Source: Cudoniella acicularis
Taxonomy: Eukaryota; Ascomycota; Leotiomycetes; Helotiales; Helotiaceae
Assembly: GCA_013054445.1 (NCBI GenBank)
Contig: JAAMPI010000051.1
Location: forward strand, 1-64,000
Direction of reading: 5' to 3'
DNA: 64,000 nt
The notes beneath the pieces are model-generated. The model saw only the letters and a program-made list of their open reading frames with translations. It made no database searches and was not told the DNA's origin. The position numbers and the translations under genes are program-made. Positions 1 to 11,692 of this stretch are shown here, one piece after another; the first letter of the stretch is position 1; each line of letters starts with the position of its first letter.

Positions 1-1
1 G

Positions 2-181
2 AGGGAGGAGAGTCAGTTTAGGTTTTTGGCGGGGAAGGTGGGGAAGGTGGTTTTGAAGTGTGAAAGGGAGGGGGGGTTTAGGAGGGAATGGGTGACGAGT
101 GAGATGGTTATGAGAAGGGATTTGAATCAGAGGGAGAAGGAAGAAGAGGTTTCTGCAGAGGCTGTGGCGTCGGAGACTTGA
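2..181 (+). CDS. 3' end of an incomplete gene, unknown product
   Basis: A reading frame is open from the window edge to a TGA at 179-181, about 59 residues. It is rich in Arg, Lys and Glu and ends in a Glu/Ala-rich tail. The 5' part lies outside the window, so neither start nor product can be judged. It would be convergent with the beta-glucosidase gene ending at 321. Its purine-rich composition could also leave the frame open by chance. Confidence 0.3.
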   Translation, partial: REESQFRFLAGKVGKVVLKCEREGGFRREWVTSEMVMRRDLNQREKEEEVSAEAVASET

Positions 182-320
182 AGTTAGTTACTCTTGGGAT
201 CTCTTGAGTGAAGTGTTTGGTTCTGATAAACTAATTACTATATCCACAACTATAATTATTTCCTACCGAAATTTTCATACCTCATATCTCATAACTCATA
301 ACTCTCACCTTCTCCAACAT

Positions 321-3300
321 CTATACCGTCAATGTCCCAGTCAGCGGCAAAATTCTACTACTAGCCCCAACCGAGATTCCATAACTCCCACTCTGCAACT
401 TCCACTTCTGCGCTGCCACATCCCACTCACTCAAATCGCGTCTCGTCAAGTCAAAGCTGACCGACACAGTAGCTCCAGGCGTGATATCAACCTTACTAAA
501 GCCCCTCAACTGCCTCACCGGTCCACCAGGAATAGCAACATAAAGTTGCGCAACCTCCGCACCATCAACAGTACCGGTATTTTTCACATCAGCCGTAACC
601 CTCGCAATAACATCCCACAAATCCTCCTGGCCACCCTGCAAAATCGCCCCAGTCGGATACGTCGCGAGGGAGACTCCAGAAATGGTAGAAATGGCGAGGC
701 TGGAATAGCTGAAAGTGGTGTATGAGAGTCCGAAACCGAACTCATAGCGCGGAGTGATGTTTTGCGCGTCAAAGGCCCGGTAGTCGATGTAGACGCCTTC
801 GGTGAAGTCGGCTTGGGGGAAGAGGGTGTAGGGGGCTTCTGGGAGAGCGGGGTTGAGGATGGTGCCGAAGTCGCTTTCGTTTTTGGGGACGCTGTAGGGG
901 AGTTTTCCTGAGGGGGCGGTATCGCCGTAGAGGAGGGAGACGAGAGCGCGTCCTGAGTCTTGACCTGTGGGTTAATTGGATATCAGTAAAGGTTTTAAAT
1001 TAGGAGGCAGGGGTTGGAGAGCATACCTGGTACGTGGGCGAATATCAAAGCGGTAACGTTGGGGTGGTCAATAAATTGATCGACCAATCTGACACCCGCA
1101 TTGTGAATGACAACAATCGTGTTGTTGCATTGATCAGCAATCTAATACCTGTCAGTGGTAATTTCGCAACACGATCAGAGAATCACTTACGTTATTAACA
1201 AGAGCATCCGAGAAATCATCATGGAGACCAGAACGATCAATCCCCTCGGAAGCCATCGCATTGATGAACACCAAACAAGCATCCGACCCCCCATCAACAC
1301 TCGACGTAGAATTAACCGTTATAAAATCCCAAAATAGATTTGTATCATCCTGATACGCCCTTTCACTCAAAGCATCAAACGGAGCACTGATATATGCGGG
1401 ACTATTAGCACCAGAACCACCACCACTGATGATAGTTCCATTGAGAGCAGCCTGAGAAATCGGTAGAACTTGTGGGACGCCATAAAATCCAGCGAGAGCT
1501 TCGTCGATATTTCCGCTCTCCCATCCGAGAGTCCAGGAGCCGAAGCCGGTCGTTGGATCATTCTGATCTGGAACTTTTGCGTCATAGCCGTAGAGAGAAA
1601 GAAGTTTTGGTGATTTGAGGGGCAGAGCGTTGTTGGTGTTTTTCACGAGGACGTGTCCTTCGATGGCTCCTTGGAGGAGGGTGGTCTTGGATGAGGGTTT
1701 TCGGGCATCAACGGCTACGTGGGGGGCGAAGAGGTCGGCAGGCATGCCTACACCTGGGGTCGGATAGTCCTTGTCTTGGCCCAGTTGGTACCAGGAAGCA
1801 ATGATTCTAGTTCCTTGTCAGATACCGAATTGAAAATTATAAAATCATGGGATGAAAATACCTAGTAGCCATGTCATCCAATCTTGAGAGTGGAACGGAT
1901 CCATTGTTAATGGCAGCAGTGAGGTTTGATCCCCAGAAACCTTCGCTATCTGGTAACAAGTGTCAATAGAAGCGCAGAAAAATATCCATGTGAGACATAC
2001 CAGGCATTGCCATATCCAACCCCGCAAGTGCTGTCCCAACACCTGAATGCTGAGCATACCAATCTGACACGACAAATCCAGGGAAACCAAGCTCAGTCTT
2101 TAGAATGCCATTTAGAATCTTGCTGTTCCCACAACCGTGTGAGTTGTTGAGTCGATTGTAGGAACACATTATGTTTCCGGTTCCCGCATGGAGTGCATCT
2201 GAGAGAACAATCAGTCATTTGAGTGTGGAATAATTGCTGAAGTGGTATACCTTGGAAGGGCCACAGATATAACTCATGAAGAGTCTTGTCATCAATGTTG
2301 GAGGAGACAGACTCCACATATTGTCCAGCTGCATTGGTCATTGGGTTTCGATTGGTTTCCTGTTCATTTCCGATGAAATGCTACACACAGTCAGCAAGTG
2401 ACGCGATCTCACTACTCCGGGACCAGAAGAGCCCTTGAAAAAATACATACCTTTGTACTGGTCATAACACCATTTGCCTGGATGCCGCTGACAGTCTCAA
2501 ATGCTAGAGAGCCACAGAGGTACGGATCATTTGAGAAGCCTATTGGAACTTATTAACATCTTTTTTTCAACCAATATGGTTGAGGTCTCTTACCTTCCCA
2601 ATTTCTCCCCGAGAGGCTAACTCTCCCAAGTGGTCCAACAACTGTTCCAGTTAGAGATGATGAAAACAATCGAATCGAGAACACATACCAGGTCCCAGAG
2701 CAATATTGACTCCCTTAGTACGGAATTCACCACCCATAGCAAGAGCTCTCTGATACGCCAGATCTTTGTTCCAGCTATTGCCCAAGTCAGTATCAAGTGA
2801 CCGCAGAAAAATTCTCAAGTTCCCGGCAACTTACCTCGCACCAACATGCAGCCCACTGGGGTAGCCATTAACAAAATCCGTACCTCTGACTCCATTACCG
2901 GCATCTTGTAAACACAGACCCGGAAACCCCAAACGGGTAATGGCGGGGATATTTCCAGAACAGCCATTAGGAGCTGTGTCGATACCGAAGGTTAGATTTG
3001 ACTATTGATTCATGGTTAGTGAGGTATACCAGGAAAGCGAGTGGGATGTTCAACCTTCTCATCCAAGGTCATCTGAGCTACCAAAGCGGCGGCCTTTTCA
3101 TATGCAGCAACCCAAGTTCCAGTCCCTGTCCCGGCAGCTGTGAAAAGAAATGGTCAGTAAAAGTGTATCTCCAAGTGATAGTTGAGAACAAGTACTCACG
3201 ACTCGGGTAAACCGGAGGAGATTGGCCATAAAAATACGTATCACTGGTGATATTGTCGACAGCGCTCGAAACATTTACTAGGCCAGTTAAAGCCAGTAAG

Positions 3301-3329
3301 GCTAACGACAAAGCGCGAATTGAAGACAT
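321..3329 (-). CDS. Secreted GH3 beta-glucosidase
   Basis: Glycoside hydrolase family 3 enzyme expected to release glucose from cello-oligosaccharides or other beta-glucosides outside the cell. The start at 3329 gives a signal peptide ([23 protein letters not shown]). The frame is broken by about ten short introns; two clear ones are 965-1026 and 1149-1190. In order it shows the N-terminal barrel, the nucleophile motif GFVVSDW with its Asp (near 2064), the GH3 C-terminal domain (KNTNNALPL near 1640, then GSGANSP) and a fibronectin III-like domain ending at a TAG at 321-323. I see no frame damage. A TATA-like box lies near 3412-3417 on the minus strand, about 85 bp upstream. The family is clear; the substrate is not. 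Confidence 0.93.
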
Positions 3330-3411
3330 CTTGGCAAGAACACAATTGAGATGGAAATCCGAGTACCAAGGAATTTCTTGATTATTAAGAGAGAGAGGAA
3401 TTTTGACCTTC

Positions 3412-3417
3412 TTTATA
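3412..3417 (-). promoter_or_regulatory. TATA-like box of the beta-glucosidase gene
   Basis: On the minus strand the sequence reads TATAAA about 85 bp before the ATG at 3329. This is a reasonable core promoter position, assigned by spacing only. Confidence 0.35.
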
Positions 3418-3444
3418 CTCCTCAACAAACGGACTCCTGTCACT

Positions 3445-3465
3445 CCCCCCCCCCCCCCCCCCCCC
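3445..3465 (+). repeat. Poly-C tract, 21 bases
   Basis: An uninterrupted run of 21 C lies about 115 bp upstream of the beta-glucosidase start and just upstream of its TATA-like box. The length may be unreliable because such runs are hard to sequence. Confidence 0.9.
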
Positions 3466-4976
3466 TAGGAAGACAGACCTCCGATGCGGCGACAGCTCCT
3501 CGCTCCATCCATAGCTTCCGAACCCAGCTGGGCTCAGAACGGCTCACTCCCCTCCATCATGTCGTCGTGCGTATCCATTCTTGATTCTAGTCCAGCCCAG
3601 TAAGTACAGCATTAGTTCTCGGTGAATTGCTCATCATAGGTTTTCCGCTTAGAAACTTCTTAGAAGGTGCGTCCACCTTGAGCTGTCTGTCGACAAAAGT
3701 GGGTAAAACCACAACACATGACATGACATATGTCTATCTCGACCCGGCTTTTAGCACCAGACCCAAATTCTACTCGGTTATACTTTCGGCGGCCCTAGTG
3801 TACGGGGTAGAAAAGTCAAAATTGAAGAAGGCCCAGGGAAATGGGATGTGTGTGGGGAAGTGTGGAGAAAGTTCGGCTCTCCAGTTTCGACCCCGTCCAC
3901 CACGAGTCGGTCCGTTTCTTTTTGCTCCAGAACCCACGCGCGCGTGCTCCGCTCCGCTCTGATCAAGATTGAAAAAAAATACTACCACGATATCTGCAAT
4001 CTAGTGCAGCCCACTTGCTTGCGTCTGGAGAACATGTTCGTGAACCTTGTGAAATCTCTCGTCAATGATTCAGAACCCCACAGTTTATAGCGCTCGCCTG
4101 AATCGTGATTCGGACTTACCACTTGTGCCGGCTTCCGAAATTCTTCGTTGACAAACGTACATGTTAATTTCTCCAGTAATTTTTGGGATCGAGTTCCCAC
4201 TACTCCAACCTTTTATTTTTGAGAAAATGAGGAGGACGTGATGGAATGGCACATCTCGGCAAATCGAAGCGGGGTACCCCTCGGAGGGGTAATTTTTTGC
4301 CACCCCCCTCATTTTCGGATATTTAGATCTTTCTTGATAATCATTTATAAATCGCAAGAAGACGAATACGGTATACGACGTACGTATAGTTTTAGAAACC
4401 CATTTTTGTCACTTATAAAAAAAAAAAGTCAGAATCTTAGGGCATCGACAAACAGCAACTCGGAAAGTGGGAAAAAGAGACCCGAGAATATAATTAGTGT
4501 GAAGTATCGGCACGCGGCTCGGCTTGCAGTTCTCCACACAAGGCTATAGGCCCTGAAGCCCAAAAACACCTCCACTTCTCGAGATTCTGAGAATTATCCG
4601 AACATCTCCCGCTCGGTGCTATTGAGGATCTCCGTGGCTGGCACCCGTGATGATGATTTGTGGGAAGGCCACGCAGAGGAAATCATGCCGCTCGGCATTA
4701 TTCCACCTTCACCTACAAGTCCTTGAATAATAATCAGCTATTGATTTTCTTTCACATGAGACTTTGAGACCCCAGTATAGTATGATAAAGTACAAGATTG
4801 TGGATCTAATCTTTTTCAAATTCATCGCAAGGAAATGACGTCCAGTCTTAGTTCTGTCCCCTCTCAATATATGGACGGAAGACATATGGATAGCGATGGA
4901 GAAAGAGGACGTCTAGCTATAGCGAAGTCGGAGCCGATTCAACGACAAATTCCAAGAGGGAGGGGAAGTCGACACA
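3466..4976. other. Intergenic stretch, no gene supported
   Basis: About 1.5 kb between the 5' side of the beta-glucosidase gene and the 3' end of the transporter. Short overlapping open frames occur on both strands (for example 3627-3962 and 4238-4549), but none has a recognisable motif or splice structure. I see nothing functional here beyond probable promoter sequence near 3466-3700. Confidence 0.5.
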
Positions 4977-6721
4977 CTAGTCCACAGTTCCTGCCTTGGC
5001 TCTCATGCTTGCCCCAAATCTGTGGATGGAGACCAAGATGACGACCGCAACCGCGACCAAGACAGCCTGGATGCCAAAAGAAACACCATATCCATCCTTC
5101 AATCCCCACGGTTGCTGGAAGTAGCCGACTGTGAAACCACCACAGACACGAGCAAAGTTCAGGAAGCAAGATACCTCTCCAGATCGCGTCGGGTAGGAGT
5201 CCAAGGCATAGGCTGTGATTGCCACTGAGGCTAGCATGACCCCAAACACGTACATTCCCCACCCGACAACAATGGCTGCGTAGTGGAGGTGCTTCTCAAG
5301 TGCTTGACCGATAATGATGAGCCCAGGAATCATGAGGCCTGTGGCGATGTAGTTGGTCCAAAGTCGGGCTTCGGGTTTGAAGATTCCGTGGTGCTTTTTG
5401 ATGTATCGATTCGCCATATAATCGTTGAAGAAATGCCCGAAGAATTCGCCCAAGGATACTCCGACGATAGGGGTGAGGTAGAGGACTCCGAGGGCTTGCG
5501 TGCTAAATCCATAACCACCGACCACTCTGGGGGTAGCAAATAGAATCGAAGAGGTGATGTTGATTCCAACAGACCACATAAAAGTCAACATTCTGGGAGC
5601 ACATGATTAGTTTCAGAACGAGTTTTGGAGTCAAAGAGTACTTACTGATAGCTCATGACTGGAAGCATGATTGACTTCGTCAAAACGGACCACAGCCGAC
5701 TGTAAGACGTCTTGACCGTGAGGAAATATCCCTTATGGACTTTAATTTGCCAGGTACCAATGAGTCGAGAGAAATGATTACCTCTCGTAGGCTGATCGAC
5801 TTGGGGAATATCGCGTCTGTACCATGATTCATCTAGAAAGACGACAATCAAAGCCAGATCAAAGCAACAAACTCCAAATACGAGCCAGAATACCGGTCTC
5901 CAGTCTCCGGTCCCTGCGATAATGAAATTTGCGAAGAAAGGCCCTGCGTATGGAGACAGTAGGAAAAGGCCCGCCCACAAGTTGATTTTCCGTGCATGCT
6001 CATGAAAAAAGAACATGTCTTTAATATAAGCGAGGCCAATGGTTTGGCCAGATGTAAGTGTGAAACCCTGGAGAGCACGTAGACCGTAGAAAGTCGTGAA
6101 ACTTGTTGTGAGGCAACAACCAAGGGTGAAGAAAGTCCCAGCAAGAACGGTCCAGAAAAGAACAGGAGCTCGACCCCAGTAATAGACACAAGGAATCCAC
6201 CAAATACCACCTATTCCACTACAAATATTGTCAACACTGAGCCTGTGGGACTGGAGAGATGTAGAAAGTACTCACAGCATGATGACGTTCAAGTTTCCAG
6301 CGTAGTTGACCTTGTTAGGATCCATACCCCATTCCACGCCCTGAGGAAAAATACATGGAATTCCGGCACCAGAGCTGAAGTCTCCACAGAAAGCTGAGAG
6401 AGCAACAATGAAGAGGATTATGTGCTTCTTGGACCAGGACCAATTCAAAGGGTCTTCCGGATCCTCGGATGGTTGCGGAATGAGGACAGTCTATCAACAA
6501 GTCAGTGTGAGAAATCTAGGGGGGATTGTGAGTATCACGTGATTGTCCTTTGCGAGCTTGATTGAACCGGCATCTCCTTTTTCTCCATCAACATCAATAT
6601 CCAATAGAACGGCATTGTTTCCTTGGTCGATCTCCAGAATGTGATGAGGATGTCCATGAGCAGGAGCTTCGGGAGCTCCTATCTTCTCCACACTGGGATC
6701 TTGAGATTTGGTATCCGTCAT
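4977..6721 (-). CDS. MFS transporter (DHA1-like)
   Basis: Major facilitator superfamily membrane transporter. After an acidic hydrophilic N-terminus (MTDTKSQDPSVEK) come the fungal signature DPLNWSWSKKH, then AGNLNVIML, GLRALQGF and the segment SPYAGPFFANFI, with hydrophobic membrane spans throughout, ending at a TAG at 4977-4979. Coding sequence is split over frames by short introns near 6490-6540, 6220-6275 and 5592-5646. The residue pattern resembles fungal drug:H+ antiporter or polyamine-type exporters; the substrate cannot be read. The start at 6721 was chosen because an upstream in-frame ATG at 6739 adds only six residues; either is possible. A TATAAAA on the minus strand near 6782-6789 fits a start at 6721. 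Confidence 0.88.
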
Positions 6722-6781
6722 GGCGAAGGAAAAAGTCACCTTCCGATGTTGTACGCAGGCAAAACTGAGGACTTGCTGACT

Positions 6782-6789
6782 GTTTTATA
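6782..6789 (-). promoter_or_regulatory. TATA-like box of the MFS transporter gene
   Basis: On the minus strand a TATAAAA motif lies about 60 bp upstream of the chosen start at 6721. The assignment rests on position. Confidence 0.3.
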
Positions 6790-8850
6790 ATTGACTTGTG
6801 CGACCACTACAGAAGCTGAGGTGGAGGAGGGATCGGCACTTGCAAGCGAATTTTGTGTGGAGAAGCGGCAAGTGAGGGTTCATATGCGGGGAGAATTCAT
6901 GGGGTTGACTGGGGTGTGGTCGTGAAGGTTGAAGCGAAACGGAACTCATCCATATTGATTTCGGACTGCAGAACCAAACTGTGCCGCACGGCCGAGTTTT
7001 AACGATGTGCAGGAGACTGACCTGTCGGAAGTAACTATCCCAGCCAGACCTTGGTAAAATTTGAGGCCTCCTCATCGCGTCTCCAGGGACTCGGAATTCT
7101 CTTTGGTCAGCGCCGGGGGGCTCAGAGGGGCCTCTCTTAGTTCTAGAAATGCTTTAAGACGAAGATTGTGACAGATCTACGAGATTGAAAGGCTGTTTCA
7201 AAGGTGCATGGGCTCAGAAAAAGATCAAAACACCAACTTAGGACACCACCTTCCTTGAAGGTTTGTCAATAAAGAAAGTTTGAAAGTCAATCAACAAGTC
7301 TGTCTCTTATCGAATTCCGCTCAGATGAGTCAGATCAAACCGAGCTAAGTACATTCAATTCCAGCATCGGAACGATATCAAAACCTCGCACTCCTTTGTA
7401 AACGAACCAATATATATTTCGATCGGAGGCACTACGGTGCTGACGTGCAGATGGCTTGATTTTCCGATAGATGGGACATGATCGGTTTCCGGTTTAGATG
7501 CGTTACCAGTTTACATCGCATTGAAGGGCTCCGTTACGCCGCAAAGGCCGCTTTGGGGGTCGGTGTCAGCGGTTTGTAAAGGCTACTCTGGCGGGGTCTG
7601 CAGCGCAGGGTCTCTGCAGCTGAGAAGTGCTTCGGGTGCCTAGATTTGTTTGTTAACACGAACGAATGTGTGCCATTGGGTGAGAGAAACAAGGGCCTGC
7701 ATACAATATGTTGCGAGAACGCTTAAATTAATTTGGCAGCAATGGATGGAAGATTAGAACTGATTTGGATGATTGATCTCTTTAAAGAGAATCGTGCGAT
7801 GAATTAAAGAATATGCCGATTTATGTGTCAATAAATACCTATAGCAAAGCGAGCTGATGAATTGAGCGCCTCGTCAAAGCGATAAGGGGTACGAAGTGGT
7901 GGAGCATTCAAACATCAAACGATATTCCGGTTTCCCTCCAAGTCAAATATTGGTCGCAGAAGAGAAAGCTTTCGAACGCTGTTATAACAGCGGAAGGTTT
8001 TCCGAGCCCAAGTCGCGACGTGTCTCGATCTGAATTCCGTCTCCTAGAGAAACCAAGTGCTTCGTTGCGAACCATTATTCGTTCCTGTTGTTTTTGTACT
8101 TGGCAACGGGCGTAGAGCGACACCTTGAAGCTAGGGAGACCGGGAATCGAGGCCAAGTCTGTCTTGTGTGCGAACGATGCTGCGTTTGCAGCACCGTCTC
8201 TCCATTTCCGCCACCACGTTATCGACCCATCTGATTGCCGCATTATTGGGGTAAGTTCGAAGGTGTAAGCAACTTGTCAACGGGGAAGGCCATTGCCATC
8301 CTCTCGCCGCTGGAGATGGTCCGCGAATCGCCATCTTCGTGATGGGGTTCAAAGGTTGCTGTCGAAAGATTGAGGTTAGCATGGCTTGACCAGAGAAAAT
8401 ATCAGACACTTACTGGTACTTGAGAGTTCAACGCGAGCATACGTGATCCAAGGAGCTGCGATTGGTTTAGTTGATGTTCGAGGTTCGAGGTTCGAGGTTC
8501 GAGGTTCGAGGGGTCTTGAGGTGTCACAAAATTACGAGCTAGCGTGCCACAGGCGAGTCACTGAGCTCCTTTCAAGAGCACCCTCTAACAGAACAACATC
8601 AACACCAAACATCGAAATGCTTTTAGGAAGCAATGCACCGCCTACGATGCAATCGAAATGCGATGCAACGCCGACACCGCAGGCATCCGCAGACACACAC
8701 GGCGGTCGACTGCGAGCCTTCAAGCGTTGGCCGTGTGCGTGGGGTCCGAATAGTGGAGAGGAGTGGAAGTTGGATTGCCGCAACACCAAACACCAAGAGA
8801 TGACAGAAGGCAAGCTCTAAGAAGACCGCAAACTCGAAGCGCAAACAGCC
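6790..8850. other. Intergenic stretch with one short tandem repeat
   Basis: About 2 kb between the transporter promoter and the HET relic. It holds a perfect tandem of the heptamer GTTCGAG, five copies at 8476-8510. Open frames on both strands near 7908-8409 and 8386-8820 have no known motif and overlap one another, so I do not call them genes. Confidence 0.5.
8476..8511 (+). repeat. Heptamer tandem repeat (GTTCGAG)5
   Basis: Five head-to-tail copies of GTTCGAG are visible. This is a simple-sequence repeat with no obvious role. Confidence 0.9.
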
Positions 8851-9192
8851 TTGAAAATGGGAGGGCAGTCTCCTCCCCACAAGCCTCTTCTCGACCACGA
8901 TTGTGTCCGGGTTCTTTTGCTTCATCCTGCACACCTACAAGAGACCCGCATAGGGTGCTCGTTATTCCACACAACCCTCTCCTTTTGCGACGTCGACATC
9001 TGCGAAAAGTATGTGACATTGCCCTACGTCTGGGGAAGCCCCGCGAGCACTCAAAATATATCTGTCGATGGCCATGATGTCCACATCACTGCGACACTGG
9101 AAGCCGCTTTGCGAGATCTTCGGGGTTATACGAGAACCCTTCGTCTCTGGACAGATGCACTTTGCTTGTGTCTTTATAGTACTATAAACTAG
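8851..9192 (+). pseudogene. HET-domain protein, N-terminal fragment
   Basis: The reading frame encodes the start of a heterokaryon-incompatibility (HET) protein. It carries the usual opening (DCVRVLLLHP), then CEKYVTLPYVWGSP corresponding to the family motif YxxLSYxWG, then LEAALRDLRGYTRTLRLWTDALC corresponding to the LWIDAxCINQ motif. Immediately after LWTDALC the frame enters unrelated AT-rich repeat sequence and stops. Normal family members continue for several hundred residues, so this is a truncated gene. C-terminal HET sequence appears about 1.4 kb downstream (10,567-11,490); the two could be halves of one gene, but a middle section is missing. Confidence 0.75.
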
Positions 9193-9345
9193 GTTATTAC
9201 GAATTTTACTATTATAAACCAAAGTACTCGAACTTGTATTACTTTAAGTTATAGCATTATAAGTTGGACTACTTTGAATTTTACTCCTACAATTCAAAGT
9301 ACTGGGGGCTATAGTACTCAGGGTTGGTTGTAGTACTCAGTTGTT
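9177..9345. repeat. AGTACT-rich element with an 11-bp-stem hairpin
   Basis: The hexamer AGTACT recurs near 9177, 9221, 9298, 9313 and 9331. Positions 9270-9280 and 9291-9301 are perfect inverted copies of TACTTTGAATT around a 10-base spacer. The block begins exactly where the HET frame is cut, so it may be the end of an insertion. Confidence 0.5.
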
Positions 9346-9835
9346 AGGACGTCCCAAATAATGCACTGTCTGGACCATATGGTGTTGCCGGGGGAGAGTT
9401 AGAACTGGGCCCTCTCTACCACTTTGGTTTGGAGTGGACCGATTCAGGCCCCTCATTGTGCAATCCAAACCAGGGGATCAATATTTAGAGGATCGCGAGT
9501 TCAAAAGCCAATTAAACTACTTAACTAGTTTATTCTTATAACTTAGAACGATTATTTAATGAATTAGTAGCAGTGAAATCATATGATTTGCTCTAGAATT
9601 AGGCTCACGGCGCGGCGTAATCCAGACCCGACTTACAGTACAAACAGGGCTGATTTAACAACGCTAGAGACCAAAGAAATGCACTAAAAAGCTTCGGTCA
9701 GATTTCTTGGCACACTTCGATCAGCCCATTGAGATATTTACTTATACCGCATCTCCCATGCAACAGCAGTAACACCCCTACACACTATACACTACACCGC
9801 GATCGCGAATAATTCAGTCTATTGAAGGCGCCAAA
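9346..9835. other. Unassigned sequence between HET relics
   Basis: About 490 bp with no credible coding sequence. A 9-bp inverted pair (GGTTTGGA and TCCAAACC) occurs near 9425 and 9465. Nothing else stands out. Confidence 0.4.
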
Positions 9836-10150
9836 ATGTGTTTTGCAATAATACGTCTCCTCCTATCTCGCTACAAGGATGAAAACAGACCAATATCGTC
9901 CATCGAAGCGTTCGTCTCTACTCCTCTCATTTCATTTATTAACCGCAATGCAAGATTTCATATTTCGATCAATTGACATTTTTAATACAGAAGCGCGATA
10001 GCCCAACGAGAAGCCCATGGCAAAGCACCACTGGGGAGTATGAATAAGGACAGGGATGTTATTTATAACACGGATGGGAGCGGGGCGCCGAAGGTGAAGG
10101 AACCTGGGTTGAGGTGGAGGTGGGAACCTTTTGGTTGGACGGGGAGGTGA
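9836..10150 (+). CDS. Possible small two-exon protein, 77 aa, unknown
   Basis: I do not recognise this gene. An ATG at 9836 (MCFAIIRLLLSRYKDEN) opens exon 1, 9836-9909. A possible intron, 9910-9990, starts GTTCGT and ends TTTAATACAG. Exon 2 runs to a TGA at 10148-10150. The spliced product has a hydrophobic N-terminus and a basic, Trp-rich C-terminus (RWRWEPFGWTGR) preceded by GSMNKDRDVIYNTDGSG. The evenly protein-like composition of exon 2 is the main support. The weak donor and the absence of a known family keep confidence low. It lies between two HET relics, in sequence that may be an insertion. Confidence 0.35.
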
Positions 10151-10566
10151 GGTGACGTGAGGGTGAGAGGTTTTTTGTTTGCTTTGGAGTACTGTGTCTG
10201 GGCCGGGATCTCGGACGAGTTCGTTTCGGTGTTGTGTACGGAGTAGTCAGTATTCATATGTTCATCACATCTTCGAGAGGACTAGCGGATAATGAGTCTT
10301 AGCAGGCCCGAGGATCTGCCGGGTTGTGAATTGTCAACTTCGCTCGTCGGCGTCGACGCGGTCTGCATTGATTAAAACGATATAGCGGACTGCAAGCATT
10401 AAGTTGGTTTAATAGCCAGGATTATCGTGTGATTGCCTAGCTTGAGCCTGAGGCGAAGCCTAGTTACGAGGCTATTTCATTTCTCAACTAGATGAACGAC
10501 GGATCGGTGCTAATAGCAGATTGTGATCGATTTCAATTCAAAGAAAAGTCGGTTGCTATTAATCAG
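10151..10566. other. Unassigned sequence upstream of the second HET relic
   Basis: About 415 bp. No coding signal or repeat that I can support. Confidence 0.4.
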
Positions 10567-11490
10567 ATGTGTGAGATGGAGTATTGGGGACGACTCTGGA
10601 TCGTATAAGAAATTCTCCTGGCATCTCAAGTCATCTTTTGTTGTGGAAAGGATACATTGCCTAGAGAAGCCTTCACCACGATTCAAAATCGACTGGCTGC
10701 TTATGCAAACTACCGTACGTGCAATCCAGGCACTATACAACAGTTTCCCTAAACGCTACCCGTACGGTTACTGCAGCTTCGAAGCAGCATTGTGGTTTTT
10801 GACCACCCTCTTGTCGAACTGCTTCTCGAGGTCTGAGAAGTGCCGTGTAAAGGTTCTAGAGACAAGATATTTGGTTTCTGTAGTCTCTCGAAGGCTTGTT
10901 GCAAAGCTCAAATGATTGTGGATTACTCCAAGACATTATTTGAGATCTACTAAGACGTCATTGCGCATTACCTCCAAGAACGCTTCCTATCTAAAGACAA
11001 ATTTGCACAATCAACGATGTTGGCGGACACTGTTCATTAAATATGCGACACGAAGCGCTTCCTTACGAATGTGCCCGAAGTTGGGGTATCCCCAACGCCC
11101 TTCAAGCAGCTCCTCGGCACCACCATCTATACAACTCCGCTAGAAACAATAACGAGGGAGCATGAAATCAGGGGTCGGGTATGGTTTGAACCACTCACGG
11201 AGATAAAGTATCTCCAGAGTGCATGGGATTACTTGGCCTACCCTCATCTAGAGCAAGACCCGAATATCCGGTCGATTATTTCAGAAAAACGTTGGGACAA
11301 AGATCCAAGACAAAGTCTTGTTTAGGAAGAAGGGTTGGCGAATTTAGCACACAACCCCCGAAAGACGGCAGAAGGTTACAAGGCTATAGCAAAGAGTACC
11401 GCCAAGTATCTCGCACCAGCAGAGCTGGACGGAGCAAGCTGGTTTGAGCCTCTGTTATACTGTCATCTGACATTTGAGTCCCTTCCAGAC
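10567..11490 (+). pseudogene. HET-domain protein, C-terminal half with in-frame stops
   Basis: One continuous reading frame covers about 308 codons without a frameshift but with eight or so in-frame stops. Near its start MCEMEYWGRLWIV, a stop and EILLASQVIFCCG match the HET motif YWxRLWIVQE. KGSRDKIFGFCSLSK matches PRDKVYGLL, and IVDYSKTLFEIY matches VDYxKSxxxVY. The stops occur where Gln or Arg codons are expected (CAA/CAG/CGA to TAA/TAG/TGA), so the gene was silenced by C-to-T changes. The N-terminal HET core is missing here; the fragment at 8851-9192 might be its other end. Confidence 0.72.
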
Positions 11491-11692
11491 GAGTAGTAGC
11501 TGGGCCTGGGTATATAGTACGGGGAAAGAATACCAGATCAGTTATAATTTGTGGCTTGCACTCAACTTCACTAAGCTGAAGAAGAAAGGGTATTATGGAT
11601 TGAAGCTGTATGCATCTATCTCGATTAACTTCAAGCGAAATACCACTAAAAGTCGAGGGCTTAGCCTCAAATTTGCGAGGGAGCTCACTTAA
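11491..11692 (+). pseudogene. Second HET-domain N-terminal fragment
   Basis: Two overlapping frames give pieces of another HET N-terminus. One carries STGKEYQISYNLWLALNF, like the NGxxxxVxxNLxxAL segment. The adjacent frame carries EEERVLWIEAVCIYLD, like LWIDAICINQD. A frameshift and several stops separate them, and nothing HET-like follows. It abuts the C-terminal HET relic, so two different HET genes decayed side by side here. Confidence 0.55.
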
